A program made the position numbers and the translations under genes. A stretch of DNA of 64,000 bases from Acanthornis magna (Eukaryota > Chordata > Aves > Passeriformes > Acanthizidae): the NCBI GenBank assembly GCA_036785705.1, contig JAWUZG010000336.1, forward strand, positions 124,001-188,000. The letters are read 5' to 3'. This document shows, piece after piece, positions 1 to 14,300 of the stretch. Under the pieces are notes generated by a model, which saw only the letters and a program-made list of their open reading frames with translations, was not told the DNA's origin and ran no database searches. The first letter of the stretch is position 1. Each line of letters opens with the position of its first letter.

Positions 1-900
1 TTTTACTACCTTTTCAGAAACACATAGGCGGGATGTTTTCATAGACATATTGTTCTTGAACTTGTGCCATCTCACAAATTAAAAGCAGACATCTTAGTAT
101 TCTGTGCTTTTAAGTAGCTTTTGTCTTGCAGAAGAAAATATTTAAATTCTTGAAACAGTGCATCAAGGATAGCAGTATATAGCAAAGTGTAATTTTTGAA
201 GTGAGGAGAGAGGTTAAGAGACTTAAAATTCATTTTAATTAACTACTTTTTTCCTGATGGCTCTCCAAGGCTCTGAAGCTTCACACTTAACTACTTAAAA
301 CATTCCTAGAAAGTAATTTCTACTACAGTTAACTTGCAATTTTTAGTCTTAGTGCCTACAGGTTTTGAATAAGTGTCAGGATTTCTAGCATCATGAAGTT
401 GCCTCAGAAGTCTTGTCAAAGTTGATTCATTTAACTGGACCAAAGCATAGTACTCTTATTGTGACAAAATCAGGCATCCCCTGTGTCTCTACATTTGGAT
501 TTTGATGGATTGTACACAGTGTCTATGTCATGTAGTCAAACAAATTTGGCTCTTGGCTCTCAGAATCAGTTTCAAATTGAAAAGTAGTGTAGGAATATTT
601 TCCTTTTTTTTAATCCTTGTCTTGACTTACGCAGTGAAACTCACTCTACCCAGGCCAGTAAACATTGCAAAGTGCTTTCCTTATTAGAAAGAGTACTCTT
701 CCTTCCAACATTTTAAACAAAATTATCTACTTCTTTGCCAATATGATGGAAGTATTGTGTATAAAATGAAGTTTCCAGCAATTGCAAATGTTCAGAGGTG
801 GTGACCTGTTACTTGCCTTGGTTTTGCTAAGAGGGAGAAGAAAACGTAGAAGCAAAGGTGCACAAAGCTCATCAGGTCATAAACCCCATCTAAATAAGCC

Positions 901-953
901 ATTTGTTTGCAGATTTTGGCATAGCTAACTGAGTAATTTGTTTGCAGATTTTT
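901..953. repeat. Direct repeat, 17 bp twice, 35 bp apart
   Basis: The unit atttgtttgcagatttt occurs at 901-917 and again at 936-952. It lies in the upstream intron. Confidence 0.85.
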
Positions 954-3652
954 GCAAAGCCTTTCAAGGGATGGGTACCCAAAAGGCAACATAGACATTC
1001 CTTCCTCTAGCTTCTGTTCACTGGCCTACCACCATCATAACAGCATAAACACCATAATGAGAAGGGATGAGATCGTTTTTCTGCTGCCTCTCTGGTTCAG
1101 TCCTGTCCAGCTGAGTTCTCTGTGCTCTCTGTGGAAAATTGTTTGGCAGGTTCCTCAAGTTATTTCACAATTACTTCAGGGAAGAACCCTCTCTGTCCTC
1201 TGCAGTTGTACTCTTCACACCCTCCCAGAAACAGAAACATTCTCCGTTTCTTCAGACCCTCAGGGGTCCAGAAACGCTTCAGTACTCCAACTCAAGCAAA
1301 GACCATGGACAGCAAGAAATATATGGCAGAAAAAACACCGTCATGAAAAGGGTTCAAAAGCACACTCTAATAGAAGAAGAATTAGCATGTAGCTTGCAGA
1401 TACGCTATTGTAAGCTGATTACATCTGCCAAGTACTCAGTAGCCAGAATGGAGCATTTTGGTTGACTGTCCTGTAAGCAGCCGTGTTTTCTTCTGTCAGC
1501 CTAAAATCTGCTGCAGATGGCCCAGATTTCTCAACCTGAAACGCTGCTGACTGCATAGTGGCGTGTGGTCTGATCCCTAGGGAATAAGAAAGCAGCAGCA
1601 CAGATCAATTTCATCAAACAGGAAATTGTTTTTTACTGGGTTTGTTGGTGTTATGATGAAAACAGAATCAGGACTGTGCATAGAAATGGGAACCTCTTCG
1701 GGCCAAAACCCCGGGGTTTAGTTTGTAACCAGGCAAAACAAAGGTAGAAGAGCAACTCAGCAGTTCCAATGCAGTTGTTTTAGTAGAACTGACACCTGAA
1801 GATAGTTTGAGAACTTGAATTTTTTCTCTCTAGTCTGAAATTTATTGAATAGGAGGTGTTTTAGTCAATACGTTAGTGCGGAGCTGATTGATATTACAAA
1901 AGAGCATATAACATAGTTGAACATATAGTCTAATTATAGTCATTTAGATATAATTTGGACCCGACAGGTTTGAAACAAAACCCAATAAAATTAAGCACTA
2001 AATTGCAGATTTTAAGCAGTGTAAAGCATAGAGAAATGGCAAAAATCTATCGTCTGTATAGGTGTGGGCAGATGCACTGATTTTACACAGACCTGCACTT
2101 ATTGTAGCAATCTAAGATCTGGGTCCTTCTCCTGGCCATTAAGAAAATCTGCTGGGGTTTTTTTTCCCCGACATCAAAAGAAACATTCTGAGTATAGCCA
2201 AAAATGAAGGAGGACTTTTGCCCCAAAAAGGTTCAAAGAAAGGGTGTTCGCTTGTAAATGCTAGTAAGTGTCTATGCAAAATTGCCATATCCTTGTGGCA
2301 TGTAGTTTGTTTCTCAAACAGAAATTCCAGAAGATAAAGTACAAGAACTTCCCTACACTAAGGCTACCCATACTGCATGTCTTTTTTTCACAGATTCTTG
2401 CCATTAACTCCAGCCTGTTTGTTGATGTTTCTCAACTTCACAGATTAGTTGAGAGTACAGCATTCCTCTGACTTTGTCAGGCATCATGTCAGCTCCAGTT
2501 TTATAGCAGAAAAGTACTTGCTACATTCTCACTGTGTTTGTTCGCCTAGAGAAACTCATATCTGGAAATACACACAGGTGGTATTAAAAACTGTATAGAG
2601 ATAGAGGCAGGAAACATCAGTATTCTGCTGTAACACAGAAGCACCTACGTGATGGGCTGGGAATACTCTGAGTCACATGAATTTAAAGACAGATATTCTG
2701 AGTTTTATGTCTATATAAAAATGTCTGGAGCTCTGGAAGAAAATACTGGCCTGTTGTTTGTTTTCTCTTTCTATTCCTCATTTCACACATTGCCCACCTG
2801 CTAACTTCAGAACATGCCATGAAGTCTGTGCAGGAGTGAGGATGCCAGTCTGTTAAATAACTTTAGCAACACTGGGCTCAAGACCAATGTGTCTTGTATC
2901 AGCAACGCTGTGTCTGCTCACACTGGGGAGTCCAGTCCAGTGTGGAGGTGCTCTAGCAAATTTAAATGCAGCAGATAACTAGTCTAAATCTTCTGCATCT
3001 CTTACCCCTGTGACACAGCAGTGCCTTGAGTCTCAAGACAGAAGGTGAGGAAGAGGGGTTTTCTTGCAGGAGTATGAAATGCTGCAGAAGTCACTTAAGT
3101 AACTCAATTCACAGGACTACATTTTTCTAAATACGAGGAGGAGAGTGGGAGGCTGAGTAGTCTTGTTCTGAGGAGTCATGGTGCCAATACAGGATGTAAG
3201 GAATGCTTGCCAAGCCTCATGGTCATTTACAGTAGATCTACATGTTGTTAAGCTGGTGTTTCTTTTGGACTTCCATTATTGTCTGTGTCACAGAGGCATT
3301 AGTATGTATGCCTAAGCATACTCCAGTCCTTTAGGCCTGTTTCTCTTGTCAGCCTGGCAAAGAATATCATATGGAATGCAAATGTTTCCCTCATTTTAGA
3401 AACGAAGCTTTTGCCTCAACTTTGTATCAAAATATACTGTCACTTGCAAATCCCTTCATATGAGTTTTTATGTCACCAAGAATTGTAGAGAAGTAAAACG
3501 CACATTTAAATTTTGCTCTCTCATATTTATGAAAGGAAATTCAAAATGCTTTATGAAAAGCACTACCTTTTTTTAAACATGGCACTTCTGTGAACACCCA
3601 TATTCATCCTGGTTGGCCAAAAACACCTTAAAAAATTGTCCCAGTGGTAGCA

Positions 3653-3698
3653 CAGGGGTTCTGGCTAAGTCATGGCAGGGGTTCTGGTTAGGTCATGG
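3653..3698. repeat. Tandem duplication, 23 bp x 2
   Basis: The unit begins caggggttctgg and ends gtcatgg. It occurs at 3653-3675 and 3676-3698 with two differences. Confidence 0.85.
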
Positions 3699-3987
3699 TA
3701 CAAAGACATGGGGACTTGGTTTTCATTAGTGACTTGACTTCATCTGCCGGAGTAGCCAGGCTGCATTCATGTATGACTTTTTAAGTGGCCCAGTCACTCA
3801 CCTTGTGCCCACAGTCCAAACCCCTGAGAACAGAAGTAATGTGATTGCAAAAATTGAACTGAGAAGGACCATACACCTCCGACACCAAGGGACCCTCTGC
3901 CAGTATCTCTTTAGTGTAACAGAAGCTGAAGGCTCCCTTCCTGCCTACCTTTTTCACTGCTTAGCAGTGATACTCCTTTTCAGTACT

Positions 3988-4530
3988 CATAGAATTGTAG
4001 AACAGTTTATGTCGGAAGAGACCCTTAAAATCATTGATTCTGACCATTAACCTAACACTGCCACATCCACCACTAAACCATGTCCCTAAGTATCATACCT
4101 GCACAACTTTTAATACCTCCAGGTTTGATGACTCCACTACTTTTCTGGACTGTCACTTCCAATGTTTGACAACCCTTTTGGCAAAGAAGTTTTTCCTAAT
4201 AGCCAAGCTAAACTTAGCCTGGTGCAATTTGGGGCCATTTCATTTCAGCCTATGACTTGATACTTAGAAGAGGTTGACCTCCACCTGGCTACAACCTCCT
4301 TTCAAGCAGTTGTAGAGAGCGCTAATATTTCCTCCTGAGCCTCCTTTTCTCGAGGCTAAACACTCCCAGCTCACTCACCTACTTGTGCTCTAGACCCTTT
4401 CCCATCTTTACTACCCTTCTTTGTGCATGCTTCAGTACCTTAGTGTCTTTCTTGTAGTGAAGGGCCCAAAACTCATCCATGATTGTGGCTCTCCCAGCCT
4501 AAGTGCCAGAGGGATTTGGCCTAGAAGCAA
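3988..4530 (-). mobile_element. CR1 LINE 3' fragment, minus strand
   Basis: The + strand begins catagaattgtagaacag, the reverse complement of the CR1 3' tail (repeats of ATTCTATG). It continues in CR1 order: ggaagagacccttaaaatcat, then aagtttttcctaatagccaa, then gaggttgacctcc, then cttcttt-type segments. It is well diverged from the family as I remember it, so it is old. The inner boundary is uncertain by about 50 bases. Confidence 0.82.
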
Positions 4531-6734
4531 CAGTAAGCTATACTGTGGCCCTGAGAGCACACTTTGTATGGCCTTCAATTCCAGCTAAAAAATGAGGTCT
4601 CTTGCTTTGCCAGCATCCAGGATTCTGCTGTCTTCACTCTCCTGATAGTGCTCCACCATCAACAGTGTTTCATCAGCAGCTGCATCAGCACTTTTCCCTC
4701 TATCACAGCCAAGAACATAACTTTGCACCCTGAGAGCCTGTGAGAAGGCCCTTATTGCCTTCTTGTTACCCTGCTCATTTTTACTCACCTATCCCTCCGG
4801 ATGGAGGTGATGGATTACAGCTGTTACTTGTCCAGTTTTTGCCTCCATGCTGAAGCACAAGCAAGTATTAAAGGTAGTAAGTTCAAGGTCTATGATTGTG
4901 ATGTTTCACAAAGCTGTCTGTAAGATCTTAAATTTCAGTCCCAATGATGTCAGAGATTGATTTATTCTCATTACTCTTTAGGTAATTTTTGGAAGGCCTC
5001 CTGCATTGAAATAGGAAGTGCAGTGCCTCGTGCATTCCTGCATCACAGAGGTAGTTTGTAATCTGTCACTTGCATCCCTCACTGGTTCACAGTCTGCAAA
5101 AGTGCAAGAAACTAGCTAAGAACTTGGCTCCAACCCAGGAAAAACTGGGATGTTTTTAGACAGCATTAATTATGTTGTGGAGCTAAGTATTTGGAATCAA
5201 GTGCTGTTTAGAAATAGATTGTCTAGCTAAAAATCTGTGGTTTGATAATTATGAGTCTTAGGTCCAATGAGCAGTGATTTAATCATTAATTGCTGCTTAC
5301 CTTTTTTTTCTTTTTGCTTCAAATTGCAGTTAAGAGTGTTCCCTCCTTCTTCTTTTCCATATCTGCAGATGTGGATGGTCTTGTTTATGGCAAAAAAGCG
5401 TAGAAAAAGGACATGTATTTAAAGGATAAGGTAGGACCAGAAGTGTGGCAGACCTTTTATATCCCAAAACATGCAAAAAGTCTTGCTGCCCTTCAGAAAG
5501 TGAACAAATGATTCTGCCTTTTCAAGGTGGAAAAATTACCTTTGAAGCAGAGAAGAGGATGGAGAAATGGGACACAGAGGAGAGCACAGTTTCACTTAGA
5601 TGTGCAGAGAGAACCTGACAGTTCTTGAGACAACCTCACTCAGGTGTTTCCCTGCTCCCTTTCTGGCAGCTGCAGCAGGGTATTTCATTCCAGTTTAAAC
5701 AACTGCCCTTCAGTAATGTCCTTGGATCTCACAGGTGCTATTTTAGCACTTCTTGTCAATAGTGATAGCAAGAAAGGGCCTTAGGAACACTTGATTTGCT
5801 ATCTGGGATTGCTTCTTTATGGGAGAACTCCTGCACTGCGGAAAAGTAGGTCTTTGCAGAGTGGCTGTTGAGTGGGAGATGCGAAAGTATGGTTCAGAAA
5901 TGTTTTAATGGCCATTCTTCACAGAAGGAAGGTTCATTAGACTTAGGCCTGAGGCTGTGTGTTTGGTTAAGATACTGCAACATAATCTTTTTTATCTTTC
6001 ATCTTTTTTACCGTTGCCTTTGCAGGAGTAATGTTCACTTTGTTGGCAGCCACAGGACTCAGTATTTAAAAATTCTTTCTTCAGATCTGGTGACCCTTTT
6101 CCTGCGGTAGACATTGCTTTAGCAAGAGTCAGATATGTTCTTAAGGGCATCTTTTATATCTTGCAAAGAAATGAGAGGAGGGGGACAAGGCCAAGTGGGG
6201 AAAATGAAGTGAGAAGCAGTCACTTTTCCAAATGTCCCTTTGAGCAAGCAGCAGTTAATAGTGAGCATAGTGACTTAGTTGTTATCTCTGTGCTCTTGCT
6301 TTCCATAAACAAGACTTTATTTTGATTAACATATTTGGATAATATTAGAAGAATTCAGGGAATTCTGTCAGTTTCCATAAGAGTTTTGCTGGAGGAATGG
6401 AGAATGGGATTTATGGCATTTTTCACGGTAAATCATGAGTATCAGTAGTGATTCCAGGAATTTAGTAGGAACTATAACATCAAGATTACAACAATTTGCT
6501 GAACTCTACGCAGGGATAGTTGGGCTAGTTTCACAATATGTAAAAAAATAATTGGCAAAACCATCACTTTTTATTGTCTGATTACTGGCCTGAGCCATTG
6601 CATGTGCTTCAGCTGTCTCAAGTTAACCAAAATCTCTGTTTCCTACCCTAGGCTGCTAAGTAAATAAACATGGGAATAGTGACATATGTTCTCCATCTGC
6701 ACAGTCATGTGCTATATCTCCAGTGCTCAGAAAT

Positions 6735-6800
6735 GTTACTTAATAGGAGTATAAAAAAGTTACTTAATTACTTAATAAAAGTTACTTAATAGGAGTATAA
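6735..6800. repeat. Direct repeat, 20 bp twice, 46 bp apart
   Basis: The unit gttacttaataggagtataa occurs at 6735-6754 and 6781-6800. Partial copies of the ttacttaat core lie between them. Confidence 0.85.
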
Positions 6801-8345
6801 TCACTGTTGTTGAAAAGTATATTTAATGATTTTTAGAAAGTATGTTTAATGATAAAAATAAGGGATGTGGAAAAGAGGCCAAGTTTGGCACTTAATGCAG
6901 TAGTGACAGTTTACTGAGGGTCTGGCAGAAATAGCTTCACCTTCCTGTTTGTAACAACTTTTACTTGGTGCATTCCCCATCTGTGATTGAGCAACTGGAA
7001 CTACTCTGATCTGCAGGGAAAGGAGGCAGAAATAGGTTATCTGGTTTCTTGGGGTTTTGGGGTTTTTTAACTCCAGGATTATATGTGTCAGAAGCTGTTG
7101 GAGGCAACAGCAGAAAAGGAGTATTTCGCATTAGACTAGTAAAATGACTCAGGAACATAAATGACTCCGTTAATATTTTGCCAGAGAGAAAATTCACAGG
7201 TTTTTATCAATGAGGAGAAAATCTGAGGATGTGGAGTCTCTTGACTGCTCCTGGATTCTCCACACAACTTGCTTCTCTCAGGAAAGCCAGTTTTCTCACT
7301 CGGTTTGTGCGGAGAGTAATTTTTAGTTACGTTATTAATTCCCAAGAATCACTGAACACAAACCTGTTCAAGTTGGTAAGTTGGTAAACATAGTGGAAAC
7401 GCATCTTGAACCACCAGGCACGTTCCTCACTGCAGTAACCTATTAGTGCTGTGAAGCTTGGGTGCATGCTTTGTCAATTTCTGAGCTCTTCTCCCTTATT
7501 TTGTTAAATTGGGAGAAGGTGATGTGTTGAGTTAGTTGTAACGTGAGACTCTTGCTCCCTGCTTTTGGAAGAAAGTGTAGGCTGTGCTGAGCAAGTGCTG
7601 GCTGGATTGTGGTAATTTCAACATGTCCCAGAGGTTGCAAGCAGTGGAGATTCTCACTGCTGTCCAGATTCCTCTGGGTGTAGCACATTAGGCCTTGTTA
7701 AAGAATGAGTCTTTTCATCCTAGCTCAGACTTCTCTCTTGCCAAGTAGTCCCTCTTTCAAGCTGTGGATAAAGGAGGTCTATTTCTTGTTTCCCAGTATG
7801 CACCTCAAGCTCTCACGGCAGTTGGCTGAGCAGCATAGACTTCAGCCCAGTGGAGCTTTTTCACTCTTCCGTATCTAACAGCCATCTCTTAGGATCTGGC
7901 CTAGGCATGATTTTAGCCCTTTACGTGCCTAGTAGCTGGTTATTAGTCCATCCTGTTAGGGAGGTGGGTGATGGATTGGTGCAAATTTTGTCGTTCCTTT
8001 TTCCTTCTTGACACAGAACCCTTTCTGGAAGGGTGAAAGGACAAGAAAAGTTATTTGATACATGGTACAATGGTTAGACCAGGCCTAGAGAACCCTGCGC
8101 CTTACGGTGCCTTCAAACAAGAGAGGGACTAGATCTCTCAAAGAGGTATTTGCTCTTCAATGCATAGCACAAATGAAACAAAATGATTGGATTCTCTTTA
8201 ACGGAATTTTCTTTACATCCCGCTGCCTGACTTTTGGGTTTTGTGTTAATTTGCTCTTCTAAAACCAAATGTGTAACTTCACAGCAAGTATATCAGAGTG
8301 GCCAGCAAGTGCAGTTAGGACAGAACAGCAATGCTCCTCTTCAGT

Positions 8346-8391
8346 GTTTATTTATCTAAATAACAGGAGTTTATTTATTTAAATAACAGGA
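8346..8391. repeat. Tandem duplication, 23 bp x 2
   Basis: The unit begins gtttatttat and ends aaataacagga. It occurs at 8346-8368 and 8369-8391 with one difference. Confidence 0.88.
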
Positions 8392-11300
8392 ATTAAATAG
8401 CAGGAAGCTATCCAGGGCACTTAGAACAGTACTATTTAGAGTAGCATGTGCTATCACGTCAGCAGTGATCAAGGTTTGCTGAGGAATGTGTGTCTGTGAT
8501 TATAATAAAGACCATGTCCAGAGAAGTCTACTGTATAGTAGCACTGCTCTGAGCAAAGCATTTTCAGAATTTATTTTATTTTCCCTTTTATATAAAGGTC
8601 TAATTGTGTGTGAAGTTTTAGACGAAAACCTTCACTTGCATGTAAATAAATTCATAAATAATCTCTATTTACGTAGCAAACTTAACAACATTAACTGAGT
8701 TCATTTCCCAGAAAGACTTTTTTGTACTCATGGAACTTGTTTTACATGTTAAGCAGGAAAACTTCTAGAAATATATGGGGACATGAGGACAAAAATCAGT
8801 ATTCAAGTTCTAAAAATCAGAAGGGCTGGCATGAACTGGTATCTATAGCTGATACGCATGTGTATGTTTGAGTATCTCTTCCACATGTGTCACCAAGGCT
8901 GGATTTTACATCCATGTAAACAGCAAAACTGTAACTGTCTAAAGTGTACTGAGACTTAAACCCAAAGAACTTCATTTTAATATATGAATACCATTTCTAT
9001 TTATATATATTGCACACGCTGTCAGAATCTATCTTGTGAACTTTTAGTTCGAATGAAGCATGGATAGACTTCCTTCAAAATTACAATACGGTGCATGGAA
9101 TCAGGACTTTTTTTCTTCTTCTTAAGTAAGCCATATATTTTGAAGGAAAGAAAGAATTTACGTTCTGTAAATGTATATATAGTAATCTTTATCAGTAGTC
9201 TTTATGACTGTAAAATATTTAAATCACATCTCACAGCTCTGTGTCCTTGCAATGAAAGTGGGGTTCACACATGAATCTGTTTAAGGCATTCACCCTGCTT
9301 TTAACATATAATGGTTAGTCAGCTTTTTAAAAAACGTTTTAAAAGTGGATTTTCTGTGTATTCTCAATACTGCTGCTATCACCAAGGAGGATATTTTGCA
9401 TTCACACTCATTGCTTTGCAGTAATCCTGTGTAAATTTGCTGTCCCCAAGCCTACCCAGAGATGCTCAGCACAGCCAGGCCTCCCTGTGGAGAAGGTCCT
9501 TGTTAGTATCCTAACTTTAACAAGCTGTGATGCCTCTTGGGCTTCTGTTCTTCAAGCCGGCAGATTGTTCTCCACACTGTGGATGCTTGCAGTGCTAGGA
9601 AGAGATGCTCACAGAAGGGCTGGATCTCCTTTTCAATTTCTTCTGCCCCATGGGAGGGGATCCAAGATTCTCATTTCTATCATGAAAATGTTTTTCTTCT
9701 GAAAGTTTGTTATGACTGTTTGAATTGCTTAAAAAACTAGAGCTAAATCATCTCAAAGTGTGATGACAAATGCTGCAGCCTCCTTGGTAGTGGAATATTG
9801 CAATTTTTCTGTCTGTAACCTCTACTGTAAGGTTTGAATGAACCATCCCCTATGTGTCACGTAGAGACATAGCTAAACTTCTGAATTGTTTCAGCCTGCT
9901 GCCCTTGCTTGAGAGGAAATTTGTGGAATACTAAAGAGATGGAGCAAAATACATCACATAGGAACAGAGATATCTAGCTTGTTAAATTGCTAATCATGCT
10001 GCTATGGGAAGGATGCTTAAGAAATACTGACAAAGAGCAGATGGATGAGCAGGTTCAATGCCATCTGAAATTAATGCAGAGCACATGCTGGGGATAACAG
10101 GAGATATTAAAGAGCTGAAGAATATGCTAAGACTTAGAAATCTTTCCCTGATCCCTACACGTAAAGGCAAGCTCAAGGTTTTACTTTGCATTCTTTGTAC
10201 AAGTCATACATGTCAAATGTTTGACTAAAGCCACTTTCTTGCCTATTTTTTATAATGCTTCTGCTTCATTTGTTAGGGTGTTTTTTGGGGGGTTTTGTGG
10301 CATCATACATGTTGCAAACTACAGAAAGGTGGATTACAGTATCTGCCAAAACTTTAGATTTATTTTTCCTTACCTTTCTAAAGGCATTTCATGATCACAA
10401 TGTGGCCAACCTGACGAACCTACCGTATAGAAGATCTTAAGAAAAACTACCTTCCCAGATTATTAAATGTGACAACAAAAGCTGTAATTTCTGGAGGTAT
10501 TCTCTACAATAGAGACACAGAATGTGGAAAGTCCTTGAGAAGCAAGCTTAAAGATCTTCATATGCAGGTCCAGTGAAGTATATTTCAGAGGCTATGGTTG
10601 TCTGTAATCCTGCTGGCCCAAGATGAGAAAAGCTCGTAGAATGGTTACAACAAAAGCCAAGAGATGTCACTGTGAAATACATGGAGATGGCGGAGGACCT
10701 GGGGAGTTTCATGCAGCTGAGGCCTCCAATGTTAGTCATGTTCTTCCATTGCACAGGTCACCCACAAATTCAGTGTGCAGCAGCAGCCGCAGGAGAATGG
10801 TTTTTCAGGGCAGGAGGGAGGTTTGAGCTATGGACTATATGCTAGTACTGCAGAGCATCCCAAACTCATCTTCTGCTGGAACAGTAAGTGGGAAAGTGTC
10901 AGGAAGTCTTCAACTGCTTGGTGTGGAATGTGGATCTCCATTTCCTGCATGACACCATGGCTTGTCCTTCTAAAGTGTATTTTATTTGGCAGGCTATTGT
11001 CAAAGGAAATTCATAATAGCCACTCATTCCTACTGCTGTTTCTAGGAGAGGGTGTTCTTGGCCCCTAGACAAATCTGACTGTGTAGTACTTTATCATGCT
11101 GAGAGATGCAGATATGAACGTAGAAAGATGTAGCACACAACACTGTACTCTAACTTCTCTGTGTATCTTTCAATATTAAAGCTTTCATTCCTATTTAGTA
11201 AAATAACTAAGTTTTATAGTCAGGCCTATTAGAGGTGGCAAATTTAAAACATGACTAATGGCCAATACAGCTACCAGAACAATTTTTTCACACACATGAG

Positions 11301-14300
11301 AATACAAGGCCGCATATGTCAGGTCTAAGATCCACACAATGAAAAATCTCCACATCCAGTGTTCATTGTTTGGAGATTCTGTAACCTAGGGTTCCATCAT
11401 TTTTAATGGACACCAGGAAACCAAGTAAGAACAGGTATTCATGGTGTACTCTGATTCTGGGACAGATCTGTAGAGTACCTCTCCATGCAATCAGTGTCAT
11501 AAAAATAATTACAATATCATAAACACTACTTCATTCAGTGGAAAACTAGGCTTTCTTTCCTCATTGAAGGTGTTTGGAGGCTGAGTTACAAAGACTATTT
11601 GAGATGTGCATCAAGGTGTCAATTCATTTAAGCTTTGCACTTTCAGGGGGAAAATGAGAATTAAAGACTACCATCATCAGAGTAGCTGTGTATGAATAGA
11701 GCTCAAGCTGATGCAGGAGAGAGCAGGATATTGCCTAGCTGATTCCTGCTATATCCTGCAAAAGATAAACCCTTAAGCGGATCCATCATTAGCATAAAGT
11801 GTGGAAAAATTGCTCATGCCAGGGATTACTTAGTAAAGGTAGTTAGTGGGAAAAATTATGCACTGAAAAAAATACCAAATCCCTTAAATTAATCTTTGAA
11901 ATACATGGAGTTTGGCTCTCCTCTCTCTTAACACTGAGATAATTGAAGAATAATTCCATTTCAGTGTCTTAGAACACTAGTGTAGTTAGAGAGGAAATTT
12001 AGTTTGCCTGCCCTCCCAGGATTTTGAAAGTTTTGCATTTTTAAGTCAGAAATGTTTATCCTTGAAATTCATACTTGTACATTAGGAAGAAGAATTGTGA
12101 TCCTGCGTCACAGAGTAGAAGAACCCTTTGTCACATGATCTCCATCTGTTTAAGTCCAAACTGGAGTCTTCATGCCATTGTGGGGGTTCAATGCTGGTTA
12201 GCTTAATTTTGCTGCTGGTTTTGGTATTTGCAGTTTTAAAAAACCCAAACTGGATAATATGTGTTAATTGTTTGGTGAATTTCTGACATAAACCTTTGTT
12301 TATATTGTCGCTTTTACAATATTAAATTCTGAAGATTAAAATATCAGATGTTTCATTATTGTAGAAGGCAGAACAGAATTCCTACTGAATTTGAAAGTCT
12401 GTTCTTTAATTTTTAGTGGACTTTTCTAACATTCCATGTTCATTTTTCACCTTCAAACAACATCTTGACATATAGTTATGCTGTCAATATGGGTAGCTGA
12501 CTGAAATGTTTTTATGTCTGCCCCGTGAGTCCTTGTTTCTAGCAAACCCATATCATATTTCTTTTCTAGTTATTTCTTTTCTATGTGCAACTTAAGAAAG
12601 TGTGTTCCATTGTTGGCCTAAGATGTCATCAAGACCACTAATGTTCAAAGAAAATACATGCTGGATTTTCTTATAATTTTTCAGTTAGCTATATACCCTA
12701 GGAAAACATAACTGAGGAGGAAAATGCAGTAGGTGTGCTGAAGTAAGCATGTGTTATTTCATTATCATTTCTGGTCAGAAAGTTATTGCACTGTCATTAC
12801 TACAGACAATATAATCTGCATGTGAATGAATTGTTGATGAATTATCTACCATTTTATGAAAACAGGTTGAGGATGACAACTTCAATGTGAACCATTTTTG
12901 TGTGCTTGGGGAATTTGGGCCTTGTGCTTGTTTGAGTTAGCACAGTAATCCCTCTTCCAGATATCCTCTAACAAAGAGGTAATCCTGTGGTGTAACTCAG
13001 TGTTCACTATTCTGGTCTCAAGAGGAGAATTGCATTAAACAAAAAGCATTTCCTTGCTCCTCCCCTCACTTCTGGGCATGGTTCACATGTAGAAATTCAC
13101 ATCTTTTGTTGAGGAAATCATGTATGAAATGTGCACATGAGTGTCTGCTCATGTTTAAAGACTCATACTGTTAAAATTGTTTCCCCCTTTTTAAATTCTT
13201 GTCCCTTTTTGTCATTCTTGGCAGTGCCAGATTAGCGCTTATTTACAGTGGGGTTTATTCACAAACTGTATTGAGGCTTTTTATACCATGACATTGCTGG
13301 AAAGGGGACACAAACATTGAAAAAAACATTTAAATTGTTTGTACAGATTAGCACTGAAGAATATGATCTCTCCCTGTACTCAGTTTTTTGCTGGTATAGA
13401 GCTGGTGAGTGCATACTGTTGACTAGAATGAAATTTGGCACCACTTGATTCTTGGAAGAAATTCCTGCCTGTAAGATCAGTCATGGATTGAGCCACATGT
13501 GCTCTTTAGATGTGCTTGCCCCCAAAGCTCTGGCTTAGCTGTGAAGCCATTGCTGTGTGCAGGCTTAGGCCATGCTGTAGTGCTGCCTGGGGTGGCTCTG
13601 CACTCTAGCTGGGTCAAGGGTGGACAGTCCACAGCAGGTGGCCAGGGCTCTGCTCATCCACTGATGATTTTGGATGGTTTTAACACGAGCTGTGGCCAGG
13701 CTAACCTCCATGACTGTGATGGAGATGCACGGTGTGTTTGTGCACTATTCTTAAACCTTCTCTTCGACATCTTGGGATAGACTGCAATCTCACACACAGA
13801 AATAGCCCTGTAAGCCAGTGCTTTCTGGTAAAGATTCTGAATGTAACTTGTGTGGAGATTTGTAGTTTGAATACGTCTAGGGCATATGTGGCATAAATGA
13901 GCAGGGGGTCAGACTTAAGAAAATTCCACATAAAAAGCCAAGTTAGAATATAGTTCAGGTTCCTGTAAAGGCAGTGATAAGCATCTGAAGCACACAAAAT
14001 GAATAAGGACATTTGGGAAAACATGTTTTTCTCAGTAGAGACATTAATAACCATTTTAACAGTGTTATTTACCTCCTGCTGCTTGACTGGAAAGAGCAAA
14101 TTGTAAGTGTGATTTCAGAATTAATCATTTTCTTCAAAGCCAGACTAATTCAAAGCTCTAAGTAAATTACTGGGTTTATTGTTAAAAATGTTCACATCGT
14201 AGAATGGGTGATTATTTTTATCCCATAGTCCTCAAAACAGAAAGAGAAAATTGCTGCTGGTTTTTTATCTAAGGTGGAGTTGAAAGGAAGAGAGAAATTA

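Noticed and set aside
952..1465. Three overlapping + strand open frames of 74-146 codons
   Set aside because: They occupy different frames over the same DNA, the longest does not begin with ATG, and none has recognisable content. They are most likely chance.
13701..14099. 132-codon minus-strand open frame
   Set aside because: Intronic, with no recognisable motif and no supporting context.
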